Assembly (NCBI GenBank): GCA_900767695.1
Contig: CAAGAC010000094.1
Span: 1 to 35,578 of the forward strand
Source of the DNA: an uncultured Succinivibrio sp.
GTDB lineage: Bacteria; Pseudomonadota; Gammaproteobacteria; Enterobacterales; Succinivibrionaceae
Direction of reading: 5' to 3'
DNA: 35,578 nt
Positions 8,640 through 17,103 of this stretch are shown piece by piece. The translations under genes were made by a program, and so were the position numbers. Numbering within the stretch: position 1 is the stretch's first letter; each line of letters starts with the position of its first letter. Below the pieces are notes generated by a model. That model saw only the letters and a list, made by a program, of their open reading frames with translations. It had not been told where the DNA came from and made no database searches.

Positions 8640-10952
8640 TTATTCGCGGTCTCCGGCCCCTTCGGTGCCGGCGGCGTGCGCATAGGGATCAGGCTGGGCC
8701 TGCCCCGCCTCGTCCTCGCGCGCATTGCCCTCTGCGTGGGCGTAGGGATCAGGAAGCTCCCCGGACTTTTCAGCCTGCTCCGCATCGTTCTCCTTTGGCT
8801 GATCGCCCTCAGCTGCCGGAGCCTCGGTCCTGTCCGCGCCCGCGGCCTTGGCAAGGTCCTCGAAGACAGCCTTTATCGAGAGGCGGATGCGCCCGGAGCT
8901 GTCGATGTCGAGCACCTTGACCTTCACGACGTCGCCCACCCTCAGGTAGTCGGAGACGTTCTCGACGCGCTCGTCGGCGATCTGGGAGATGTGCACGAGG
9001 CCGTCCTTGCCCGGGAGTATGGTCACGAAAGCGCCGAAGTCGGTGATCCTCGCGACCTTGCCCTCGTAGACCTTGCCGATCTCGACGTCGGCGAGCAGAT
9101 CGCCGATGGCCTTGACCGCGGCGTCGGCCGAGGCCTTGGAGGAGGCGGCGATCTTGACGGTGCCGTCGTCCTCGACGTCGATCTGGGAATTGGTGGCCTG
9201 CTGGACCGAGCGGACGTTGTAGCCGCCCTTGCCGATGACCTCCTTGACCTTGCCGGCAGGGACCTTCATGGTCACGATCCTCGGGGCGAACTCGGAGATG
9301 TCCTGGCGCGGCCTGGGCAGGGCCTTCTCCATCACGTTGAGGATGTGCATGCGCGCGGCATGGGCGTCGGAGAGCGCCTGCTGCATGATCTCGCGGGTGA
9401 TGCCGTCGGTCTTGATGTCCATCTGCAGCGCGGTGACGCCCTCGCGGGTGCCGGCGACCTTGAAGTCCATGTCGCCCAGGTGATCCTCGTCGCCCATGAT
9501 GTCGGTGAGGACGGCGACGCGGTCGCCCTCCTTCACCAATCCCATCGCGATGCCGGCCACCGGCGCGCTGCACGGAACGCCCGCGTCAAAGAGCGCAAGG
9601 CTGCCCGAGCAGACGGACGCCATCGAGGATGAGCCGTTGGACTCGGTGATCTCGGAGACGAGGCGGATGGTGTACGGGAACTTCTCAAGAGGCGGCAGCA
9701 CCGCGCGCAGCGCGCGCTTTGCAAGGCGGCCGTGGCCGATCTCGCGGCGCTTGGGGGAGCCGATGAGGCCGGTCTCGCCCACGCAGTACGGCGGGAAGTT
9801 GTAGTGCATGATGAAGCGGTCGGACCTGACGCCTGCCATGTCCTCGAAGGTCTGCGCGTCGCGCTCTGAACCCAGGGTGCACACGCCGATGGACTGGGTC
9901 TCGCCGCGGGTGAAGAGGGCGCTGCCGTGGGCGCGCGGGAGGATCCCGGTGGCGATGGTCAGCGGGCGGATCATCCTGAGCGACCTGCCGTCGATGCGCT
10001 TCTCGCCGTTCAGGATGCGCTCGCGCACCAGGGTGCGCTCCATGTTGAAGAAGATCTTGGCGATCTCGTTCTCGTAGCCTTCCCACTTCTGGTCGGAGGC
10101 GAGGATCTTGTCGGTGACCTCGCGGTGGATGGCGGCAAGGGCCTCCTGGCGCTCAAGCTTGTCCTCGATGCGGTAGGCCTCGCCCACGCGCTCAAGGCCC
10201 TCGGCCCTGACGAGATCGGCAAGCTCAACGCTCGACTCCGGGCGGTGCCAGTCCCAGGCGGGGCGGGCGACCTTGGCGGCGAACTCATTGATGCCCTGCA
10301 CCACGGCCTGGAGCTGCTCCTGGCCGTACATGACGGCGCCGAGCATCACCGACTCGGGGAGCACAGAGGCCTCTGACTCGACCATCACGACGGCCTTGGA
10401 GGTGCCGGCGACCACGAGATCGAGCTTGGAGTCAGCCTGCTCGGAGGTGAGCGGGTTCAGGATGTACTTGCCGTCGGCGTAGCCCACGCGCGCGGCGCCC
10501 AGCGGGCCGTGCCATGGCAGGCCCGAGGTCGCCATCGCGGCGGAGGCGCCGATGATGGAGATGATGTCGGTCGGGACCTCGGGGTTTGCGGACATCACGG
10601 TCACGACGACCTGGGTCTCGTTGACGAATCCTGACGGGAAGAGCGGCCTGAGCGGGCGGTCGATGAGCCTTGAGATGAGGGTCTCGCCCTCGGAGGCGCG
10701 GCCCTCGCGGCGGAAGAAGCTCACCGGGATGCGGCCTGCGGCGTAGGTGCGCTCCTGGTAGTTGACCGTGAGCGGGAAGAAGTCGCGGCCCTCGATCTCC
10801 TCGCTGCGGTTGCAGACGACGGTGGCGAGGACCACGGTGTCGTCCATCGAGGCCATGACCGCGGAATCGGCCTGGCGGCCGATCGCGCCGGTCTCCAGGG
10901 TGATGTTGTGCCTTCCGTACTTGAAGGTGTGGGTTACAGGGTTCAGGTTCAT
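8640..10952 (-). CDS. pnp: Polyribonucleotide nucleotidyltransferase (PNPase)
   Basis: 770 residues. Two RNase PH-like domains flank an all-helical linker; the second contains TDIMGDEDHLGDMDFKVAGT, where D484 and D490 match the catalytic D486/D492 of E. coli PNPase. A KH domain follows (about 555-615, IGKGGYNV GxxG loop), then an S1 domain (about 627-695, GKVARITDFGAFV). It degrades RNA 3' to 5' by phosphorolysis and usually joins the RNase E degradosome. The start is placed at the ATG 10952 (MNLNPVTH) with GGAGA eight bases upstream, not at the TTG codon just before it. The last 70 or so residues form an acidic low-complexity tail, longer than in E. coli, carrying the motif PDPYAHA twice. 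It is preceded by rpsO and an intergenic terminator, the conserved gammaproteobacterial order. Confidence 0.97.
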   Translation of the reverse strand: MNLNPVTHTFKYGRHNITLETGAIGRQADSAVMASMDDTVVLATVVCNRSEEIEGRDFFPLTVNYQERTYAAGRIPVSFFRREGRASEGETLISRLIDRPLRPLFPSGFVNETQVVVTVMSANPEVPTDIISIIGASAAMATSGLPWHGPLGAARVGYADGKYILNPLTSEQADSKLDLVVAGTSKAVVMVESEASVLPESVMLGAVMYGQEQLQAVVQGINEFAAKVARPAWDWHRPESSVELADLVRAEGLERVGEAYRIEDKLERQEALAAIHREVTDKILASDQKWEGYENEIAKIFFNMERTLVRERILNGEKRIDGRSLRMIRPLTIATGILPRAHGSALFTRGETQSIGVCTLGSERDAQTFEDMAGVRSDRFIMHYNFPPYCVGETGLIGSPKRREIGHGRLAKRALRAVLPPLEKFPYTIRLVSEITESNGSSSMASVCSGSLALFDAGVPCSAPVAGIAMGLVKEGDRVAVLTDIMGDEDHLGDMDFKVAGTREGVTALQMDIKTDGITREIMQQALSDAHAARMHILNVMEKALPRPRQDISEFAPRIVTMKVPAGKVKEVIGKGGYNVRSVQQATNSQIDVEDDGTVKIAASSKASADAAVKAIGDLLADVEIGKVYEGKVARITDFGAFVTILPGKDGLVHISQIADERVENVSDYLRVGDVVKVKVLDIDSSGRIRLSIKAVFEDLAKAAGADRTEAPAAEGDQPKENDAEQAEKSGELPDPYAHAEGNAREDEAGQAQPDPYAHAAGTEGAGDRE

Positions 10953-11013
10953 CAAAAGTCTCCGGCTCGGTCCGCCCTATCTGCGCTCTTTGTCCCGCGG
11001 ACCTTTCATGCTA

Positions 11014-11040
11014 AAAAATGGGCGGCTCAAATAGCCGCCC
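11014..11040 (-). terminator. Intergenic rpsO-pnp terminator
   Basis: An 8-bp GC stem (11020-11027 with 11033-11040) and 5-base loop, followed on the minus strand by ATTTTTTAG. It lies between the rpsO stop and the pnp start, as the t1 terminator does in E. coli. Some readthrough would be needed for pnp unless it has its own promoter. Confidence 0.85.
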
Positions 11041-11056
11041 TTGCCAGCCGCCAGGA

Positions 11057-11323
11057 TCAGCGGCGGAGCTTGAGTTTTTCGACCACTGCCGCGTAGCGGG
11101 AAAGATCCTTGCCCTTTAAGTAGTCAAGCATCTTGCGGCGCTGGGCGACGAGGCGGAGCAGGCCGCGGCGGCTGTGGTGATCCTTCTTGTGGGTCTCGAA
11201 GTGGGGCTGGAGATCGGCAATCCTTGCGGTCAGAAGCGCAATCTGCACTTCAGGGTAACCGGTGTCCTTGGGGTTGCGGCCAAACTCGGCGACGATCTTA
11301 GCTTTGTCTTCGGCAGTTAACAT
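11057..11323 (-). CDS. rpsO: 30S ribosomal protein S15
   Basis: 88 residues, the normal S15 length. The family's four-helix pattern is complete: TGYPEVQIALLTARI, then DHHSRRGLLRLVAQRRKMLDYL, the 16S rRNA-binding helices with the His-His-Ser-Arg-Arg turn. S15 binds the central domain of 16S rRNA early in 30S assembly and represses its own translation in E. coli. The ATG follows AAAGGAGC. It is the first gene of the rpsO-pnp unit. Confidence 0.97.
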   Translation of the reverse strand: MLTAEDKAKIVAEFGRNPKDTGYPEVQIALLTARIADLQPHFETHKKDHHSRRGLLRLVAQRRKMLDYLKGKDLSRYAAVVEKLKLRR

Positions 11324-11390
11324 TTTTGCTCCTTTGTGATGACAAAATGGTATTGGCGGCTCCGATCACAAACTCAGAACCGGACAGCGC

Positions 11391-11399
11391 ATTTTAGCA
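11391..11399 (-). promoter_or_regulatory. Extended -10 promoter candidate for rpsO
   Basis: On the minus strand the site reads TGCTAAAAT, an extended -10 element, about 70 bases before the rpsO ATG. No good -35 is seen at 17 bases, which extended -10 promoters can do without. Confidence 0.4.
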
Positions 11400-11542
11400 T
11401 GAAGACGAGCGCCATTCGCACCGGCGCGGTCCATGCGGATGCCGCCCTTCACAAAATCTTCACAAAGGCTTTGAGAATCAATGGCCGGCGCCCCGCCCCT
11501 GCCTTAAGATCGGCCGCGCCTTGAGCCGCCTCTGGAGGAAAG

Positions 11543-12097
11543 ATGCCCTTTTTGTTTGAAAAAACGCCCTTTGAAGGCCTCGTCGTAGTGAGGCAGAAGC
11601 GCTTTTCAGATCTGCGCGGGAGCTTTTGCGAGATCTTCAAGGAGGAGGACTTCAGGAAGGCGGGGATCGCTGCGGCCTTCTGCCAGGACAACCTCTCGCG
11701 CTCAAGGCGCGGCGTGGTGCGCGGGATGCACTACCAGGCGCGCCCCCATGCGCAGTCAAAGCTGGTCTGCTGCCTTGAGGGGAGGATCCTCGATGCGGCA
11801 ACCGATCTGCGAAAAGGCTCCCCCACCTTCCTCAGGACCTTCATGATTGAACTCTCCCCTGACAATGGCGAGGCGCTCTTCATCCCCGGGGGCTTTGCCC
11901 ACGGCTTTGCCGCGCTTGAGGACAGCGTTGTCCTTTACAAGGCCTCGGGCGGGTACTGGCCTCAGGCCGAGCGCGGCTTCCGCTATGATGATCAAGTTGC
12001 GGCGATCCCCTGGGATCTTCCGTTTGAACCCATACTTTCAGAGAAGGACGCCGCGCGCGGCCCACTCGACTTGAACCTCGCCGAGAAGGAGGCATGA
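11543..12097 (+). CDS. rfbC: dTDP-4-dehydrorhamnose 3,5-epimerase
   Basis: 184 residues, the usual RmlC length. RRGVVRGMHYQ places the catalytic His at residue 63, and the cupin strand motif FIPGGFAHGFAALED follows. The enzyme epimerises dTDP-4-keto-6-deoxyglucose at C3 and C5 on the way to dTDP-L-rhamnose. The ATG has GGAGG seven bases upstream. Its stop TGA overlaps the start region of rfbB, so the two are translationally coupled. The synthase partners rfbA (nucleotidyltransferase) and rfbD (reductase) are not in the window on either side. Confidence 0.95.
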   Translation: MPFLFEKTPFEGLVVVRQKRFSDLRGSFCEIFKEEDFRKAGIAAAFCQDNLSRSRRGVVRGMHYQARPHAQSKLVCCLEGRILDAATDLRKGSPTFLRTFMIELSPDNGEALFIPGGFAHGFAALEDSVVLYKASGGYWPQAERGFRYDDQVAAIPWDLPFEPILSEKDAARGPLDLNLAEKEA

Positions 12098-13104
12098 TGA
12101 GGATCCTGGTTACCGGCGGCTGCGGCTTCATCGGCAGCGCCTTCATCCGCATGGCGCTTAATGAGCACCCCGATGTCTCTGTCACCAACCTCGACGCACT
12201 CACCTACGCGGCAAACCCGGGGAACCTCGAGGGGATCGAGGAGGGGCCGCGCTACCGCTTCTTCCATGGCGACATCCGGAACAGGAAGGACGTCGCCTCG
12301 GCGATGGAGGGCTGCACCCACGTCGTGAACTTCGCAGCCGAGACCCATGTGGACCGCTCCCTCGACAGCCCCGAGCTTTTCGAGGCCGTGAACGCCTGCG
12401 GCACCGCGGTGCTTCTATCAGAGGCGCTAAGGCGCGGCGTGGAGAGGTTTTTGCAGATCTCAACTGACGAGGTCTACGGAACGCTTGCGCCCGACGATCC
12501 CCAATTCACCGAGGATCTGCCGCTTGCGCCAAGCTCGCCCTACTCCGCTTCCAAGGCCGCGGCCGATCTAATGGTCCTTGCCTACCGCCGCTCGTTCAAT
12601 CTGCCTGTAGTCCTCACCCGCTGCTCGAACAACTACGGCCCCAGGCAGGATCCCGAGAAGCTCATTCCCTTCTTCATCTCAAGACTGATGGAAGGAAAGG
12701 ATCTGCCGCTCTACGGAGACGGGCTTCAGGTGCGCGACTGGATCCACGTCGAGGATCACTGCCGCGGGGTCTGGCTTGCCCTGACGAAAGGGGAGAATGG
12801 AAGGGTCTACAACCTCGGCGCTGCCTGCGAGAAGACGAATCTTGAGATAGCAAGGACGATCCTCAAGTGCTTTGGCCTTGGCGAGGATCGCATCGCCCAT
12901 GTGAAGGACCGCCCGGGACACGATCGCCGCTACGCGATGGACTCATCGCGCGCCCAGATGGAGCTTGGCTTCAAGCCCCAGGTGAGCTTTGCAGACGGGA
13001 TCGCAGGCGCCGTGCGCTGGTACCGCGAGAATCAGAAATGGATGGATGAAGCCCGCGAGCGCCTTGCCAGGTTCGGGCTTTCGCGCCAGCAGCAGGGGAT
13101 CTGA
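12097..13104 (+). CDS. rfbB: dTDP-glucose 4,6-dehydratase
   Basis: 335 residues, extended short-chain dehydrogenase fold. TGGCGFIG (6-13) binds NAD, STDEVYG (T123, D124, E125) supplies the dehydratase acids, and Y149-S-A-S-K153 is the catalytic YxxxK. It converts dTDP-glucose to dTDP-4-keto-6-deoxyglucose, the common precursor of rhamnose and other deoxysugars. Two ATG codons stand in a row (12094 and 12097). The AAGGAGG site ends at 12092, leaving four bases to the second and one to the first, so I chose 12097. It follows rfbC by overlap and is closed by a long hairpin shared with the converging flagellin gene. Confidence 0.95.
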   Translation: MRILVTGGCGFIGSAFIRMALNEHPDVSVTNLDALTYAANPGNLEGIEEGPRYRFFHGDIRNRKDVASAMEGCTHVVNFAAETHVDRSLDSPELFEAVNACGTAVLLSEALRRGVERFLQISTDEVYGTLAPDDPQFTEDLPLAPSSPYSASKAAADLMVLAYRRSFNLPVVLTRCSNNYGPRQDPEKLIPFFISRLMEGKDLPLYGDGLQVRDWIHVEDHCRGVWLALTKGENGRVYNLGAACEKTNLEIARTILKCFGLGEDRIAHVKDRPGHDRRYAMDSSRAQMELGFKPQVSFADGIAGAVRWYRENQKWMDEARERLARFGLSRQQQGI

Positions 13105-13178
13105 CTTTTCCTTGATGGCTGCGGCATGACGCGGCGCGCGCTGCCGCAGCTGGCACGCTGTCCTTGTCTGAACGCAGG

Positions 13179-13210
13179 AGGGCCGCAGGGGATTGCTCCC
13201 CTGCGGCCCT
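13179..13210. terminator. Hairpin between convergent rfbB and flagellin
   Basis: A 14-bp stem (13179-13192 with 13197-13210) and TTGC loop between the ends of two converging genes. Neither side has a T-tract; a bidirectional block by structure is likely. Confidence 0.6.
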
Positions 13211-13246
13211 GCTCCTTCCTGCCTGGCTTCTAATGGCGCCTGGCTG

Positions 13247-14200
13247 CTATTCGCCGTTTAGGATCGAGAGCGCGATCTCCGGGCGGGAGTTGGCCTGGGT
13301 GAGGATCGAGGCCGCGCCCTGCTGGAGGATCTGCTGGGTGGTGAGGGTGGTCGCCTCCTCGGCGTAGTCGGTGTCGCGGATGCGCGAGCGCGACTCGCTG
13401 ACGTTGGCGCTGATGTTGCTCTGGTTGCGGATGGTCGACTCGAGGCGGTTCTCGATGGCTCCGAGCTCGGCGCGCTTGGAGTCAACCGCGTTGATGAGGT
13501 AGCCGATGCCGCCGAGCACCGCCTGGGCGCCCGAGTAGGTGCTGACGTCGATGCCCTTGCCGTCCTTGTCGTACGAGAAGATGTCCACGAGCTTGTACTC
13601 GGTGACCTTGCCGTTCTCGTCGGTGAGGGTGTAGGTCGCGGTGCTGCCGGTGCCGTACTCGCCGTTGATGTAGTCGCCCGCAAGAGCGGCAAGCGAGTCG
13701 GTCTGCAGGCCGCGGCGCAGGTCGACCTTGATGATGGCGTTGGGGGCCGGGGAGATCTGGAAGCGCGCCACCGAGGCCGCGCCGCTTAGGATCTCCTTGC
13801 CGGCGAAGGTCGTGCGGTTGGCGATGCGGCAGATCTCCTCGTTGAGCTGGTCCACCTGCGCCTGGATGGACTTGCGGTCCTCCGAGGTGTTGGTGCCGTT
13901 TGCCGACTGGATGGCCAGGGTGCGGATCTTCTGGAGCATGGTTGTGATCTCGTCCATCGCGCCCTCGGCGGTCTGGGCGTAGGAGATGCCGTTCTGCGCG
14001 ATGCGGTTGGTCTCGTCGAGCGAGTTGAGCTCACGCGTCAGGCGGTCCGAGGTCTGGATCCCTGCAGGATCGTCCTTGGCGCTGTTGATGCGAAGGCCAG
14101 TCGATATGCGCTCGTAGCTGGTGTCAAGCGCCGTGGTGGCGCGGCTCAACGCGTTCTGGGTCTGCAGCGCCGAGATGTTCGTGTGAAGGTAAAGGGACAT
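13247..14200 (-). CDS. fliC: Flagellin
   Basis: 317 residues, a short flagellin. The N-terminal D0/D1 region opens MSLYLHTNISALQTQNAL and contains ISTGLRINSAKDDPAGIQ and ALDTSYERI; the C-terminal D1/D0 region has NISANVSESRSRIRDTDYAEE and a QILQQGAASILTQAN helix. The central part (about 155-240) is small, so the variable outer D2/D3 domain is reduced. It is exported by the flagellar type III apparatus and polymerises into the filament. Codons upstream of 14200 are open, but the ATG at 14200 has GGGAG upstream and matches the known flagellin N-terminus. A bulged hairpin occupies the leader (about 14222-14250). The gene stops with TAG. A chemoreceptor gene lies directly upstream on the same strand; no other flagellar genes are in view. 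Confidence 0.95.
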   Translation of the reverse strand: MSLYLHTNISALQTQNALSRATTALDTSYERISTGLRINSAKDDPAGIQTSDRLTRELNSLDETNRIAQNGISYAQTAEGAMDEITTMLQKIRTLAIQSANGTNTSEDRKSIQAQVDQLNEEICRIANRTTFAGKEILSGAASVARFQISPAPNAIIKVDLRRGLQTDSLAALAGDYINGEYGTGSTATYTLTDENGKVTEYKLVDIFSYDKDGKGIDVSTYSGAQAVLGGIGYLINAVDSKRAELGAIENRLESTIRNQSNISANVSESRSRIRDTDYAEEATTLTTQQILQQGAASILTQANSRPEIALSILNGE

Positions 14201-14283
14201 GCTCTTTCTCTCCCTGCTCTTGGCAGGCGGCACCGATTTGCCGCCCTGCCGGCTTTTGCAGGGGTTATGAAAGAAGCGTGCCA

Positions 14284-14308
14284 GATCCGGCAGGACGCCG
14301 GGTCTTTA
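14284..14308 (-). promoter_or_regulatory. Possible sigma-28-like flagellin promoter (off-spaced)
   Basis: On the minus strand TAAA (14305-14308) is followed by GCCGGATC (14284-14291). This resembles TAAA-N15-GCCGATAA, but the spacer is 13 bases, two short, and the -10 has mismatches. The location, 84 bases before the flagellin ATG, is plausible. Confidence 0.25.
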
Positions 14309-14343
14309 TGGAGGGATGGCTGTGGATCAGGAAGATGCGCCCA

Positions 14344-16002
14344 TCAGGCCTTGCCCTGCTTTACGGGTTCCTTGCCGGTGGCGGATGCCTCGGTCCTGAA
14401 CTTGGCAAGCTCCTCGCTCTGGCGCCTTGACATGCTGCTTAGGAAGGAGATGTTCGTCTCTATCTGGCTTAGGTAGTCCGAGCCGGTCTCGGCGAGGTGG
14501 TTGATGTCGGCGATCGCGCTGTTGACGTCGCCGGTCTGGCTTGACTGCATCTGGCAGAAGTTGACTATCTGCTCGCTCATGTCGGAGATGGTGGCGATGG
14601 TGCCCATGATCTCCTCGATGGAGGAGTTGGCGCGGGAGCTCTGCTGCACCGACTTCTTCATCTCGTCCTCGCAGCCTGCCATCACCTCGACGGTGTTCTT
14701 GACGGCGGCGGTGAGCTTGGTGATGGTCGCGGAGACCTCCTTGGTCGATACCGCGGTCTTGTTGGCAAGCTCGCGCACCTCGTCGGCGACGACCGCGAAG
14801 CCGCGGCCGTACTCGCCCGAGCGCGCCGCCTCGATGCTGGCGTTGAGCGCCAGCAGGTTGGTCTGATCGGCGATGCCGGCGATGGTGTTGGCGATGTCGT
14901 TGATCTGCGATCCCATGCGGGCGATGTTCGAGACCGCGACCGAGGAGTCCTTGAGCCTGTCGGCGAGGGTGTGGGTGGTGGTGATGTTCGCCTGCATCGT
15001 GCAGCGGCAGGCGTCGGAGTTCTTCTCGGCGACCTTGACCTCGTTGAGCGTGGACTTTGCGAACTCGGTGACCTTGTTGATGTTCTCCTGCATCGAGGAG
15101 GTGGCGTTGGCCACCGCCTCGGCCTTGCTCTTCTGCGCCGTGAAGTTCAGGACCGTCTGCTGCACGGTGTCGCGGCTCTCGCCCATCACGTCGATGACCT
15201 TGTCGGCGTCCGACCTCATCGTGATGACGAAGCCGCGGATCGCGGCGACCATGTCGCGGATCATGCGCCCGAGCGAGCCGTAGCCGTGCATGCCGCGCTC
15301 GGAGGAGGCGAGATCGCCCTGGGCAATCTTGCGGAAGGTGTTCTGGAGCCTTGCAAACTCGGTGTTGAGCGAGCGGTTGATGCCGTAGATGATGAGCGAG
15401 ACCACCACGAGCACCACGAGCATCGCGATGGTGATGTTGTAGCCCACGCGCTTTAGCAGATCGAAGTGCTCGGGACTGCTGGTGTAGAGCCTGACCACCT
15501 GCGCCTGCAGCGCCGAGGCGGCCGACGCCGCCTGACGCAGCGCCTTCCCTGCGCCGTCCCCGCCCTTCCGGTACTCGGTGAGCGCGCTCTCCACCTCCTG
15601 CACCCTGCCCTGCATGGCGGAGGCGGCGGCGCGGTCGGGGAGCATCGCCACAGCGCCTGATACCTTCCCTGCAACATCATTGAAGGCTGATGGATCAGTG
15701 GCCGCGTCATCCTCCAATGATGCCTGGACCAGGGACAAGGTCACGTCCGAGATGGTCGCGCAGATCGCGTTGCGACTTTCAACCTGGGCGGTGTAGTCCG
15801 AGAGCTGGCTTCTCACCAGCGCGAGGATCGAGATGGAGGAGATCACGAAGATGATCAGGGTGATGCCAAAGCCGGTGAAGAGCTTCTGCCTCAGGCTCAG
15901 CGCCCCGAAGCGCAGCGTGAGGAGGTTGCGCGCGAGGCCCGGGGATCCTCCGCCCGCCTTGCCCTGCTGCACCTTGTTTACAGTGGCCTTGTCCTGGCTC
16001 AT
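14344..16002 (-). CDS. Methyl-accepting chemotaxis protein
   Basis: 552 residues. A hydrophilic N-terminus of about 40 residues precedes transmembrane helix 1 (about 42-63). A periplasmic helical sensor region runs from about 65 to 185, helix 2 spans about 189-208, and a HAMP segment follows. The cytoplasmic signalling domain holds the highly conserved tip IADQTNLLALNASIEAARSGEYGRGFAVVADEVRELA, read here as two adjoining parts of the hairpin that contacts CheA and CheW. It relays ligand signals to the flagellar motor; the ligand is unknown. The start at 16002 (MSQDKATV) is preferred because CAGGAGA lies eight bases upstream, while the in-frame ATG at 16038 has no ribosome site. It lacks the NWETF-type CheR tether at its end. 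It is upstream of flagellin, from which it is separated by 143 bases. Confidence 0.93.
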   Translation of the reverse strand: MSQDKATVNKVQQGKAGGGSPGLARNLLTLRFGALSLRQKLFTGFGITLIIFVISSISILALVRSQLSDYTAQVESRNAICATISDVTLSLVQASLEDDAATDPSAFNDVAGKVSGAVAMLPDRAAASAMQGRVQEVESALTEYRKGGDGAGKALRQAASAASALQAQVVRLYTSSPEHFDLLKRVGYNITIAMLVVLVVVSLIIYGINRSLNTEFARLQNTFRKIAQGDLASSERGMHGYGSLGRMIRDMVAAIRGFVITMRSDADKVIDVMGESRDTVQQTVLNFTAQKSKAEAVANATSSMQENINKVTEFAKSTLNEVKVAEKNSDACRCTMQANITTTHTLADRLKDSSVAVSNIARMGSQINDIANTIAGIADQTNLLALNASIEAARSGEYGRGFAVVADEVRELANKTAVSTKEVSATITKLTAAVKNTVEVMAGCEDEMKKSVQQSSRANSSIEEIMGTIATISDMSEQIVNFCQMQSSQTGDVNSAIADINHLAETGSDYLSQIETNISFLSSMSRRQSEELAKFRTEASATGKEPVKQGKA

Positions 16003-16038
16003 CGGCACTTTCTCCTGAAAAAGCTTGGTCTTCTTCAT

Positions 16039-16659
16039 ATTTCTGAAAAGTATAATGCACGGCCGCGCCGCCGCCTCCCGCGCGCAGGGCGCAATGTGCG
16101 CGCTTTCTCACATTGGTCGCGGCGCTTTTCCACCAGGCTCGCGCCTGTCCTCCGCCATCTGGCAGGAAACATGCCTGGCCTTCATTTTTTGGAAAGCAGG
16201 AGCCAAGCCACTGCCCCGGATGGACCTTGCCCCAGCCCCTTGAACAATGGACGCAGGGACGCTGGCTTGGTTAAGGCTCCAAGCACAAATGCCCGGATGG
16301 CGCTGAGCCGCCAGAAGACATTGCATGGGCTTGCCAGTTTCAGATCAACAGCCGCGAGGTAATCGTGGAGCGGCGCTGCTCATGCGCGAGGTGACTGATA
16401 GAGCAAGGGCCGGGAGAGCACGCTGGGACACGCCCTTGCAGACTACTCAAGTCAATCGGGGATCTGGCTAGGAGGAGCATGCTGGAGTGTCTTGGAACTC
16501 CGGCACCAGTGCCATGGCGGCCTGCGTCCCATGTGCAGCGCATACGGCACCAAACGAGACGCCCTGCGGTTCAGCGCCATTGCATGACGCTTAAGACAAA
16601 ACTCGGATATCCTGCGGGCGCGCAGCGCCAGGCATTGCAGGCTTCTGCGCTCTCCAAGC
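16039..16659. other. Gene-poor stretch between the chemoreceptor and the membrane-protein remnant
   Basis: About 620 bases with only short overlapping open frames on both strands, none with a recognisable product. The best ribosome site (AGGAGGAGC before an ATG at 16479) leads to a basic, proline- and arginine-rich frame that runs over the next gene in antisense and is not credible. A TATAAT/TATACT box near 16048-16056 could serve the chemoreceptor gene. Confidence 0.5.
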
Positions 16660-17103
16660 CTACTTGCCCGCCCTCGAGACTGCCGCTATGGCGGCGATGG
16701 CCGTCAGGAAAAGGCCGCCCAGGGCGAGCGTCACGTCGCCGTTGCTAGGCACCTGCTGTGTGAAGGCGTCATAAACGAGCATCGCAAGGGCATACACCGA
16801 TGGAAGCAGGAATACGGTCACAATGCCCATGTTCGCTATCACGAAGAGCACGTTGCTTTCTGGGACGAGACGCTTGCAGACGTTGTCCAGCACGACTTTG
16901 GCCTCTTTTTCCACGGTGTCGAAGTGATCGTGGATTTAGGCGTCGATTTCATCTTCGGAGGGGGCGCTCTTGCTGCTCAGGGTCGCAAAAATCCTCTCCA
17001 GCTTGGCGCGGGCAATCCCCCGCTGGATCCTCTTGTAGATATCCGTATTGTTGACAAGGTATCCTGCGATTTCCGACCTGGCCTTCTTCGGGTTGATGAT
17101 CAT
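16660..17103 (-). pseudogene. Small two-helix membrane protein with an in-frame TAA, coupled to the DCD-like gene
   Basis: The ATG at 17103 overlaps the stop of the upstream DCD-like gene (ATGA), typical of translational coupling. The frame begins MIINPKKARSEIAGYL and runs 55 codons of charged helix to a TAA at 16936-16938. It is then open for 91 more codons: an amphipathic helix (VEKEAKVVLDNVCKRL) and two hydrophobic segments, about 85-111 and 124-143 of the 147-codon frame, ending RAGK. The downstream part alone could only start at a GTG (16914) with no ribosome site, so a single gene broken by one stop is the simplest reading. A truly separate 55-residue protein plus a membrane protein cannot be excluded. 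I recognise no family. Its partner suggests the membrane part could be an effector controlled by a nucleotide-binding protein (inference). Confidence 0.6.

Noticed and set aside
16479..16748. Plus-strand ORF with a strong AGGAGG site in the gap after the chemoreceptor
   Set aside because: Its Pro/Arg-rich product has no protein-like pattern and its second half is antisense to the better supported membrane protein.
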